NCBI GenBank assembly: GCA_001969505.1
Contig: LSSK01000648.1
Coordinates: 1-17,936, forward strand
Source of the DNA: Zancudomyces culisetae
Taxonomy: Eukaryota > Kickxellomycota > Harpellomycetes > Harpellales > Legeriomycetaceae
DNA length: 17,936 nt
Direction: 5' to 3'
Each line of letters starts with the position of its first letter. The stretch's first letter is position 1. Position numbers and translations under genes: made by a program. The notes under the pieces were generated by a model, which saw nothing but the letters and a program-made list of their open reading frames with translations, was not told the DNA's origin and did no database searches. This document shows, in pieces, positions 1 to 6,998 of this stretch.

Positions 1-2
1 GT

Positions 3-377
3 ATATATAAGGACCTAATTGTGGAAATAGCAAAGTTTATTGTCAGAAGCGCACAAGGAAACGTTCCACCTCATTCAGCTGAAGGCCTTCGTATACCCAA
101 CGACAACACTTTGCATTATATAAAGGCGGAGGTAACAGATAGCACTTTTAGGATAGTGCAAATGTTAATCAAATGTGGCATCAATATAAATGCACACAAT
201 CATCTACTGATGAGGATGGCATATAGGTTGGGTGCCATAAAGTGGATCGACTACTTAAAGGATAATGGTGCACGACTCGGAGGTCAACTCTATAATGGAT
301 ACCAAGAGGCAATGGATTCGAAAAAGTCTTCTGTACTCCATCATTGGCTAAAGCACTCAATTATTTACCATTCATAA
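3..377 (+). CDS. Ankyrin-repeat-like protein, 3' part only
   Basis: The reading frame is open from the left window edge (first full codon at 3) to TAA at 375-377, so the gene starts outside the window and only about 124 C-terminal residues are visible. The protein shows two or three degenerate helix-turn-helix units that fit ankyrin spacing. Examples are the stretch ending in 'MLIKCGININA', the next unit 'AYRLGAIKWIDYLKDNGARL' and a last unit ending in 'VLHHWLKHS'. These resemble the usual pattern 'A...G....V..L...GA', but the central 'TPLH' signature is absent. No catalytic motif is visible. Ankyrin repeats bind proteins, and the partner here is unknown. An upstream exon or an internal start cannot be excluded. 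The coding frame is moderately sure and the ankyrin assignment is an inference from spacing. Confidence 0.5.
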   Translation: MYKDLIVEIAKFIVRSAQGNVPPHSAEGLRIPNDNTLHYIKAEVTDSTFRIVQMLIKCGININAHNHLLMRMAYRLGAIKWIDYLKDNGARLGGQLYNGYQEAMDSKKSSVLHHWLKHSIIYHS

Positions 378-545
378 AATAGCAATTTTCTCTATTTTTT
401 AATTATATTTTTACTAATTGTTTTGTGTCTAAAAACGTTAAAAACCAACCTCATCCGAGAAGCAATTTCAAACAGAAAAATTCAGAAAAGATAAAATTAT
501 TAATCAGAAGAAAAAAAATTGCGATATGAACCAGAACGAAGATCA

Positions 546-567
546 GGTTCGAATCTCGCTGCTTTTT
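546..567 (+). other. B-box-like element followed by T-run (possible tRNA/SINE relic)
   Basis: GGTTCGAATCT matches the pol III B-box consensus GGTTCGANTCC at 10 of 11 positions, and a TTTTT run follows at 563-567. A functional tRNA is not supported. The flanking 5-bp T-stem has two mismatches, and no A-box (TRGCNNAGYNG type) or D-arm is visible upstream. It may be a decayed tRNA or SINE remnant, an isolated TFIIIC site, or chance. Confidence 0.25.
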
Positions 568-612
568 CCCGCTACATTTATTTTTTTTATCATAAAAGCC
601 CACTAACTCTTT

Positions 613-620
613 TGACGTAA
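613..620 (+). promoter_or_regulatory. CRE/bZIP-like site TGACGTAA upstream of ADE4
   Basis: TGACGTAA lies about 300 bases before the ADE4 start. It resembles the ATF/CREB-type bZIP site TGACGTCA with one change. In yeasts purine genes are often controlled through TGACTC (Gcn4/Bas1), and that exact motif was not seen here. The assignment rests on a single short match. Confidence 0.25.
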
Positions 621-773
621 TCTACTAAATGAGAGTGCTGAAATAAGCTTTTTGCTTTTTGATAAAGCGTGAATTTAATTCGAATTTTGCGGATGTTTCT
701 ATTGCAATGACCAATTAGGTTTAGTTGGTGTTATTCAGTCACAAAATAAAAAAAATTTTTTTGAGCAAAGAAA

Positions 774-797
774 ATGCTGATTTATCGATTTTTATAA
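774..797 (+). other. Short upstream ORF in the presumed ADE4 leader
   Basis: ATG at 774 opens a 7-codon frame ending in TAA at 795-797, about 120 bases before the ADE4 ATG. It could act as a uORF if transcription starts upstream of it. The transcription start is unknown, so this is only a possibility. Confidence 0.2.
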
Positions 798-916
798 ATC
801 AGTGTTTGACCATCCAGCCCCAGTATACCAGAAAGCCTCAAGTTTACCAAGCAAAACTTATTATACTATTGAATTTAGTACCACGAGAACCCAACTCTCA
901 ACAGCAAAACACGTAA

Positions 917-2730
917 ATGTGTGGAATTTCAGGGCTTATATTAAAAGACACCAAGCAAAATGCCGTGTTGGACATTCACGAAAGTCTTGGTCTGTTACAG
1001 CACCGAGGCCAGGATTCTGCAGGAATAACTACATGTGGAGCAAGGGGAAGATTCTACCAGTGTAAAGCAAATGGAATGGTTAACGAGGTCTTTACACAAG
1101 ATAGGATAGAGGGCTTGCACGGCAGTATGGGTATTGGGCATGTGAGATACCCTACTGCAGGAACTTCAAGTATTTCTGAAGCCCAGCCCTTCTATGTGAA
1201 TAGTCCTTATGGAATAGCATTTGCACATGTAAGTCGATGAATGAATTATTGTTCAGTATTGAGCTATCGTTTGTCAACTCCAAGGATAAATGAATGTCTA
1301 TCAATGTCTTTTTGCAGAAAGATAACAGTAGAGTAATAGTAAAATGACATACTAACACATGCGAAAATGGCTTTTGTATTGTGGAATATAGAATGGAAAT
1401 TTGACCAATTCAGTCGAGCTTGAAAATTTTCTTGATTTGGTGGCACATAGACATATAAACACGAATTCAGATAGTGAGCTCTTGTTGAACATGTTTGCAT
1501 ACAATTTGGAAAAAAACCAGAAACACAGGTAAATGAAAGGGACAGACATTTTGCGGGAGTGAAAGAAAGTATAATTTTATAATTATATCTAACATAAATT
1601 TGGGTAACTATAGAATTAACGAAGAGGACGTGTTCCGCGCGATAAAAGAACTATACACGCAATGTGTAGGCGGATATGCATGTATTGCAATGATAGCAGG
1701 GTTTGGAATTATAGGGTTTAGAGATCCAAACGCGATCCGGCCGCTAAGCTTTGGTTGTAGGCCTGTAGGAGCCAAGGGCATGACCAATGGAAGTGGGGAT
1801 GAGGGACTAAAAGGAGACTATATGTTTGCGTCTGAAAGCGCAGTAATGGAGGCACTAGGGTTTGATCATTTTGAGCCGGTTCTTCCTGGAGAAGCCATTA
1901 TAGTAACTAAAACCAAAGTTACGCGCAGAAAACTAATTGAAACCCCAGAGTGGAGACCCTGTATCTTTGAGTATGTATACTTTGCCAGACCAGATTCCAT
2001 TATAGATGATATCCCAGTGAGTGACGCTAGGCTGGAGATGGGCACTAAGCTTGCACACACTGTCCGCAGACTACTTGGTGACAAGCATGATATAGATGTG
2101 GTTATTCCAGTTCCTGACACAAGCAGAATCATAGCACTTCAGCTTTCTCAGGTACTGAACCTTCCGTACCGTGAAGGGTTTAACAAAAACAGGTATGTCG
2201 GACGAACATTTATCATGCCTGGTCAAGAAAACCGCCGAAAGTCTGTCCGTAGGAAGCTCAACGCCATGCACTACGAATTCAACAACAAAAACGTGCTGAT
2301 TGTTGACGACTCTATTGTCCGCGGTACCACCAGCTCCGAGATCATCCAAATGGCGCGTGATGCTGGCGCCAAAAAAGTTTATTTCGCATCGGCAGCACCA
2401 GCAATTCGCTTCCAGAATGTTTATGGAATCGATATGCCATCTAGAAAGGAGCTTGTCGCATATAACCGTACTGAAGACGAAATATCGACCATCTTGGGTG
2501 CCGATAAAGTGATTTACCAAACGCTAGACGACCTGGTGGATTGCTGTAAAAAGTTTAACCCCTCCATCAAGTGTTTTGAAGCCTCTGTGTTTGATGGCAA
2601 CTATGTTACTGGTGGTGTTTCCAAAAAGTATTTGAATACCTTGGAATCTCAACGTAGCGACTCCACTTTGCACTCTCAAACTGTTAGTCCCGTTGCTTCT
2701 GGAATCAGCAATATTTTTGAAGATTCTTAA
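917..2730 (+). CDS. ADE4: Amidophosphoribosyltransferase (glutamine PRPP amidotransferase), 3 exons
   Basis: Catalyses the first committed step of de novo purine synthesis: PRPP + glutamine to phosphoribosylamine + glutamate, in the cytosol. Exons are 917-1228, 1392-1528 and 1614-2730, giving 1566 nt or 521 residues, close to the 510 of S. cerevisiae Ade4. The N-terminus MCGISG supplies the class II glutaminase nucleophile Cys2, which fixes the start. [26 protein letters not shown] and, only after splicing, FAH-NGNLTN and [15 protein letters not shown] are the conserved glutaminase motifs. The C-terminal half is a type I phosphoribosyltransferase with the PRPP loop [12 protein letters not shown] at about 379-390. 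It also has RPDS, VIPVPDT, REGF.KNRY and the family motif near 'DDLVDCC'. The 3' end is convergent with cwf18, with 225 bases between stops. The CTG at codon 378 sits on a conserved Leu, supporting the standard code. Retention of either intron would stop translation early. Confidence 0.96.
1229..1391 (+). other. ADE4 intron 1
   Basis: 163 nt, phase 0. The donor is GTAAGT at 1229 and the acceptor is ATATAG ending at 1391. A perfect yeast-type branch site TACTAAC lies at 1350-1356 and no AG occurs between it and the acceptor. Removal joins ...GIAFAH to NGNLTN..., restoring the conserved glutaminase strand. If retained, the frame ends at TGA 1238-1240, two codons past the conserved exon sequence. 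Confidence 0.95.
1529..1613 (+). other. ADE4 intron 2
   Basis: 85 nt, donor GTAAAT, acceptor CTATAG, branch candidate ATCTAAC at 1587-1593. It splits an Arg codon (AG|A), giving ...[12 protein letters not shown]..., which matches the fungal family sequence. Confidence 0.93.
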
Positions 2731-2955
2731 TGAGGTTTATAGCTTTTTACTTTTGTTTTTTAGATTTATTCGCGGGGCTTGTTTATTACTATTTAAATTA
2801 ATCACTAGCGGATATAAATGTATTTACAACGTGGTTTCATACATCTTGTGTTACATTACAACGAGAGAACAAGACAATCTCTGTGAATACATACAAAAGC
2901 AGCTTTGAAAAGCAAAAAATTCTGTTTTAATAGACTAAACCATTAATGGTGGTGA

Positions 2956-3643
2956 TTATTCATCAAGTGGTTGCCGTGACGACACTGCTGTATCAATGTA
3001 CTCTTGTGTTTTGACGGCCTGTAAAATATCGACTTTTCCTTCGCTTTGCTCCTCCTTCAATCTTCGCCCTATGTACATTTTTTATTTATCAAGTACAAAA
3101 AACATCAAGTATACCACTCAAGTAGCGTTCATATTTTCTTTGCCAACTTACTTATCAATTCCACTATTGCCTTTTGGGTTTGAATTTCTAACGGCTCCAT
3201 CTTTTTTAAAAGTATCCGCTTGATGTCTGAATCTGGTTTGTTTGTTATGATCCTTGTAACATCCTAATTAGATTTGGGGTTCGAAAAAGTTGTGGTTATT
3301 GATTGTTTAACAGATTGTTGCCAAATGTAAAATTGAAAAAAAAAAAAACATGGCTATTCTCTTTACCAATTCCTCCTGGTCTCTCTCTTTTTCTGCTGTT
3401 TCTATAGTTTTTTCCACTACACCCTCTACTGCAGCCTCAACAGTCTCATCTCCAGCCAATTCTCGTATTCGTTTTACTTGATTTTCGGCATGTTCTTTCG
3501 ATCTATTTTATTCATTTGAGTATAGGGAAGTTGGATAATTATAGCTAGTAAATGCAGGGCAAAGATGAATATACTAACGTTGCCTTTCTTTTGTCGCGAA
3601 TAGCCTGTAGTCGTTCTTTACGCTTCCTGGCCTCTTCCTCCAT
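2956..3643 (-). CDS. cwf18: Cwf18/CCDC12-family pre-mRNA splicing factor, 4 exons
   Basis: I assembled this gene from four short minus-strand exons: 3643-3579, 3502-3367, 3263-3152 and 3068-2956 (426 nt, 141 residues, stop TAA at 2958-2956). It encodes MEEEARKRKERLQAIRDKRK at the N-terminus, like the LEEEA.RRKERLKALR start of human CCDC12. A charged helix follows (VEAAVEGVVEKTIE), then QEEL-DVTRIITNKPDSDIKR, matching the family's 'DL.N..P.KP.WDLKRD'. The end is the conserved helix KAIVELI-RRRLKE, like 'AIAELIRERLK'. Phases fit at all three junctions and each junction lies inside family homology, so the model is well supported. CCDC12/Cwf18 is a small coiled-coil component of the Prp19/CDC5-associated spliceosome. 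The Trp of the usual 'WDLKRD' is Ser here. The start is the first in-frame ATG after a TAG. The gene is convergent with ADE4 and tandem with the MFS gene. Confidence 0.88.
3069..3151 (-). other. cwf18 intron 3
   Basis: 83 nt on the minus strand, donor GTAAGT (first base 3151), acceptor ACATAG (last base 3069). It splits an Arg codon (A|GG), joining ...AIVELI to RRRLKE.... Without splicing the frame ends at TGA a few codons on. No canonical branch sequence is evident. Confidence 0.87.
3264..3366 (-). other. cwf18 intron 2
   Basis: 103 nt on the minus strand, phase 0, donor GTAAAG (first base 3366), acceptor ATTAG (last base 3264), with a T-run early in the intron. Removal joins ...DQEEL to DVTRI..., restoring the family motif 'EELDL.NI'. 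Confidence 0.85.
3503..3578 (-). other. cwf18 intron 1
   Basis: 76 nt on the minus strand, donor GTTAGT (first base 3578), acceptor AAATAG (last base 3503). It splits a Thr codon (AC|A). No perfect branch site is seen, the best candidate being a TACTAGC-like stretch. The donor variant GTTAGT is the weakest of the six introns in the window. Confidence 0.8.
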
Positions 3644-4002
3644 TTTTCTTTTGATATCCTGTCCTTTTGTGTATTTTTTTTTGAATTGAAAAATACTCTT
3701 TCCAGCACGTTTATATGAAAGCTAATTTAAAAAACAATCGTAAAATGCAAATCAACTCTAATAAAACTTCGAAAATAACAATTTGCACTCGCCAAATATT
3801 GACCATTATTTGGACCAAATACAAATCCAAATCCAAAATTTTGGGATTCAAGGCTCAGTAATAGAATGACTACAAAGCATTAAAGCCTTGTATGATTAAG
3901 CATTAAAAATATAGACAAAGAGTTTAGAACGGCATGACTTGGAGATAATCCTATTTTTATTTGTTAAAGTAGCCAAGCATAGCAAAAAAAAAACAAAAAG
4001 GG
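3644..4002. other. Intergenic region: MFS 3' end and cwf18 promoter
   Basis: 359 bases of A/T-rich DNA between two minus-strand genes. I see no gene. A small imperfect palindrome (about 3829-3847, AATCC-AAAA/TTTT-GGGATT) is the only structure noted. The minus-strand frame before the cwf18 ATG is closed by an in-frame TAG. Confidence 0.5.
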
Positions 4003-5454
4003 TTAAAGAGTATATTGAAAGTATGTGTGTTTTTTGCAGAAACAGTGCGATCCACACTCCACTCCGTGTGAAGTACCATCAATGTTTTGTTCATTTTGTT
4101 GATTTTCTTTTTTGAAGTATGAGCTCATACATAATATCATAACGATAGCCGCAACATTAGCCGAGATAATCATTATAAACCCCAAGAGAAAGTTTGGATA
4201 GTGTTTAGTGGTGAACATGTATGGAATAAAGATACCTCCTAGGTTGCCAAAACCAATGGTGACTGGGCTAACCACCAAGCGTTTTTTGATGCTATCTTGG
4301 TTTACCGACATCCATGAGATAGCTATCGGTAGGCAGGAGTATGAACCTAACCCCAACATTATATAGAATACGAGCTTACATGTTTTATCCTCTGTGACAA
4401 GAATTAGAACCAGAAATATAGTCGTAGTCATGGTTAGTGCCACCAACTTGGTAAAGTAAGAACTCTTTTTTATCAAAGTACACTCGAAAATGTTTGTCTC
4501 TACAAGTAACATGATATACATAGAAAGAAACCCAACAGCACACGGGGATGCAGACAAAAGTGTTGCCTTTAACGGGCCATGCCCAAATCCTTTGATTAAA
4601 GTTGGTCCATATACACTAATCAAAGTAATGTTGCTGATTGCAGCAAGATTTATAAATCCAAAAGCTACGGTTTCCCCGTTAATAATATATCGTACGACTT
4701 GTGAAAAACTTGTTTTTACTTTCATGGCATGAGGCCGCTCATTCTGAAGCTTGTCAGTAATAGCAGCTCTTTCTGTGTCGTTTAAAAAAGTGCAAGTCTC
4801 AGGAAAGTTTTGAAAAAAAAAGTATAATAAAATTGCGAGAGCCAGAAAGATCAGTCCCTCGACAAGAAATATTGTTTGGTGCGTCTCTGGTCGAAATTTT
4901 AGTAAGGAGATAGCAGCAGCGAGTGGACCTCCAATAATTCCAGAGAATGGAATAGCCATAAACGACACAAGAATTCTGGATCGAACTTCCTCCCGTGTAT
5001 ACCACATAGATAGATATACAATCAGACCAGGTGCGAATCCGGCCTCGGCGGCACCCAAGGCTATCCTGCAGATTGCAAGCAGACCAAAGTTATTTACGAA
5101 CGCCTGCAGGATACATATCAGAGACCAGAGGATCGCCATCCCACAGAAATAGCTTTTTGGTTTTGATACTTTTAAAAGCATGACCGATGGTAGTTCCATT
5201 AGGATATATGTCAACATAAAGAGGGTATAAGTGAGTGACTCTTCTGTGGAATTTAATTTCAAATGTTCAATCAAACCATGGACCAATGCTATTCCTATGT
5301 TTGTTCTGTCGAGTAGTGCAGTTATGTAGAGTGTGAACATAGTCGGGAGTATTCTCCAATCAATTTTTTGTACCAACTTTAAACTACTACATTCAACATC
5401 CCCCAAGGATGTCGGAGTGGTATTGGGATCTGTAGTGTTAGCTTGAGCTTCCAT
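4003..5454 (-). CDS. MFS transporter, anion:cation symporter (allantoate/nicotinate permease-like) family
   Basis: An intronless frame of 483 residues, typical for the fungal ACS family (Dal5, Tna1, Seo1, Vht1 relatives), which co-transport organic anions or vitamins with protons across the plasma membrane. About 12 membrane segments can be picked out, six on each side of a loop near 215-260. TM1 carries 'WRILPTMFTLYITALLDRTNIG' (split: WRILP..., LDRTNIG), the family hallmark. TM2 has a 'YILMELPSVMLLK' segment and TM4 'RIALGAAEAGFAPG', followed by 'YLSMWYTREEVRSR' and the TM5 glycines 'GIIGGPLAA'. The hydrophilic N-terminus of about 28 residues is Thr/Asn-rich. The C-terminal tail is hydrophilic and has three Cys in eight residues (ECGSHCFC), unusual for the family and possibly lipidated. 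Substrate cannot be read from sequence. No GATAAG nitrogen-control site was seen upstream. Confidence 0.88.
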   Translation of the reverse strand: MEAQANTTDPNTTPTSLGDVECSSLKLVQKIDWRILPTMFTLYITALLDRTNIGIALVHGLIEHLKLNSTEESLTYTLFMLTYILMELPSVMLLKVSKPKSYFCGMAILWSLICILQAFVNNFGLLAICRIALGAAEAGFAPGLIVYLSMWYTREEVRSRILVSFMAIPFSGIIGGPLAAAISLLKFRPETHQTIFLVEGLIFLALAILLYFFFQNFPETCTFLNDTERAAITDKLQNERPHAMKVKTSFSQVVRYIINGETVAFGFINLAAISNITLISVYGPTLIKGFGHGPLKATLLSASPCAVGFLSMYIMLLVETNIFECTLIKKSSYFTKLVALTMTTTIFLVLILVTEDKTCKLVFYIMLGLGSYSCLPIAISWMSVNQDSIKKRLVVSPVTIGFGNLGGIFIPYMFTTKHYPNFLLGFIMIISANVAAIVMILCMSSYFKKENQQNEQNIDGTSHGVECGSHCFCKKHTYFQYTL

Positions 5455-5524
5455 TGTATTTAATTTTTAGAGATAGAAGTTTTCTTCAGTTAAGAGCCAA
5501 GCAACGTACAAAAAAATCTTTATG

Positions 5525-5532
5525 TATATATA
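5525..5532 (-). promoter_or_regulatory. Candidate TATA element (TATATATA) of the MFS gene
   Basis: TATATATA lies 71-78 bases before the MFS ATG. It is palindromic and in A/T-rich DNA, so support is weak. A second candidate, TATAAAAG on the minus strand at 5681-5674, lies about 220 bases upstream and has the better sequence. Confidence 0.3.
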
Positions 5533-5673
5533 TTTTTTTTGATGGAGCTGGCTCGACGTTATTAGGATGTTATGTACTTGAAAGTTAGTAATGTAAACGT
5601 TTGAGAATACCAAAAGGTGATGTCAAAACTGGTTGGATTATTTTGCTACTATTAGAAGCGTACCTATCAGCTG

Positions 5674-5681
5674 CTTTTATA
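5674..5681 (-). promoter_or_regulatory. Candidate TATA box (TATAAAAG) upstream of the MFS gene
   Basis: On the minus strand this reads TATAAAAG, a perfect TATA consensus, about 220 bases before the MFS start codon. This would imply a leader of roughly 100-180 bases. No other minus-strand gene is nearby. Confidence 0.35.
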
Positions 5682-6171
5682 AAAAAAAAGAAAAGAGGAG
5701 TAGTGAATCGTCAGGTAGACTTTAAGCATCTAACACTATGATAACTGTGCATGTTGCTAATTTTTAAGAAATATAATTCAACGCTTTTGCAAAATGCGAG
5801 TCTTGATTTTTATGGGAAAAGAAACCCCTTTTACCTATATAGGTCCGATATTCTTTTTGAAAATCATCTGCAATACAGGTTTCTAACGTACATAGTGTAT
5901 ATCTATTGTAATATAATGGAGCACCAACGAAAAAAAAGGTATCAAAGTGAGAAGAACAGAGAGGTGGAGGTTGGGGGATGATCTATTCTGGAAATAAATG
6001 AATGTCAGTCCGTGAGTGTGAACGGTATAGTCTTTGAATTAACCTGATTTTATATAGATATTTTTCAGTGGCACTATTGGTAGAGGGAGTTGCGTTCTTC
6101 TTTCCAAGGAAACTCAGCTTTTTCCTTTTTTCCAAAATAAGAACCCACAATTTAGTTCAGGGAGTGTCTAT

Positions 6172-6182
6172 GGGGGGGGGGG
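6172..6182 (+). repeat. G11 homopolymer with flanking purine tract
   Basis: Eleven consecutive G residues are followed by AGAGGAGGAGGG. It is conspicuous in an A/T-rich intergenic region, prone to slippage, and could form G-quadruplex structure. Confidence 0.8.
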
Positions 6183-6861
6183 AGAGGAGGAGGGTTCCTT
6201 GCAGTTATTTCTTAGGTTTTCTTATTTAAGTTTTTACAATAATGGCAAAAAATAAAATAAAATAATGAAAACAGAGTGATTCTTGAACACGCATCCTGCT
6301 ACAAAACCACGCGCAACTAGGATGACAGAGAAGCCAGTTTATTACAGATGCAAAAATTACCCGCATCCATGCCCACCCAAAAAAACATGCTGGCGTCATA
6401 ATAATGCGTATTTTATCTCTAGAAACAAGTAATCCCAGCTCTGTGTACCAAGACCAGTTTGTTAGCCTTTGCTTAAAAAATATGGTACTAAAAAATGATT
6501 TTTTTTTAAGTAAGAAGGAATGTATACCACACCCCTCCATGAAAACAAAATACAGCTAACGATAAAAGTAAAAGCAACAAGAATGATTCTCGATACCTGA
6601 TCCTTGGTGTAAATCCAACATAAAACTGCTACTTATGGTTTTACTATAAGTCAGGACAGAGTCTACTTGTCAAAAACCACAAAGGCGCTTAATTTTCGTG
6701 GAAACATCAAGCTTTGTTCAATTGGTAATTGCTGCGGAGTCGATCTATTGGTGTGCTGAAGAAAGAAACAAAGCAAATCAATGTAATTTCGACAGGACAA
6801 TTCGATTTGCTCCAATAAGCTCCGCAAATAAAACGCGATGTATTTAGGTGTAATAAAGTGA

Positions 6862-6870
6862 TATATAAAG
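6862..6870 (+). promoter_or_regulatory. TATA box (TATATAAAG) of CAND1
   Basis: TATATAAAG lies about 130 bases before the CAND1 ATG at 6999, a usual fungal distance. The leader between them is A/G-rich. Confidence 0.5.
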
Positions 6871-6998
6871 GTGAAAAAATAAAGAGAAAGTTGCAACATA
6901 AACTAACAGGCTTCCTTAACATCTAGTATATTCACTCAAGAGGTTAGAGCACCACTTAAAGATTTCAAAAGAGGAAAAAATAATAAAGTAGAGCAAAA

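Larger units (their letters stand above)
378..916. other. Intergenic region: ankyrin 3' end and ADE4 promoter/leader
   Basis: This gap of about 540 bases is A/T-rich and shows no convincing gene. It holds a pol III B-box-like sequence followed by a T-run (546-567), a bZIP/CRE-like octamer (613-620) and a 7-codon upstream ORF (774-797). A frame without ATG, roughly 725-916, ends with TAA directly before the ADE4 ATG. It is not taken as an N-terminal extension because ADE4 needs its Cys right after the initiator Met. Confidence 0.6.
5455..6998. other. 1.5-kb region between divergent MFS and CAND1 genes, no recognised gene
   Basis: It contains both promoters and little else I can name. Open frames exist: 76 residues at 5751-5981 (+), 104 at 6226-6540 (-), and a Cys-containing 36-residue frame from 6321 (+). 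None shows a family motif, clear splice partners or unusual codon order, so none is called. A G11 run sits at 6172-6182, followed by GA-rich DNA. No tRNA or known ncRNA signature was found. Confidence 0.5.

Noticed and set aside
440-530. U6 snRNA-like words (CAATTT, AATCAG)
   Set aside because: The invariant ACAGAGA and the following U6 core are missing.
458-567. A tRNA with acceptor pairing between 458-464 (AGAAGCA) and 560-566 (TGCTTTT)
   Set aside because: All seven pairs are possible, but the T-stem has two mismatches, there is no D-arm or A-box, and the distance of 110 bases would need an odd intron.
725-916. Frame in front of and in phase with ADE4, ending TAA directly before its ATG
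   Set aside because: It has no ATG start, shows no family similarity, and ADE4 needs Cys at residue 2, which fixes the start at 917.
917-2730. Reassignment of CTG to Ser
   Set aside because: CTG occurs at conserved Leu/hydrophobic positions in ADE4 (codon 378) and CAND1.
2996-3223. 75-residue plus-strand frame
   Set aside because: It is antisense to cwf18 exons and introns, and the minus strand has clear homology.
3829-3847. Palindrome AATCC-AAAATTTT-GGGATT as a terminator or protein site
   Set aside because: Short, imperfect and A/T-rich; expected by chance in such spacers.
4003-5454. Naming the MFS gene DAL5 or TNA1
   Set aside because: Family membership is visible but substrate-specific residues are not, so a gene name would be a guess.
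5751-5981. 76-residue plus-strand frame
   Set aside because: A/T-rich, with a hydrophobic/aromatic mixture typical of random translation; no motif and no splice support.
6226-6540. 104-residue minus-strand frame, and a 36-residue Cys-containing plus-strand frame from 6321
   Set aside because: No recognisable domain; the two overlap on opposite strands, and neither has promoter or splice evidence.
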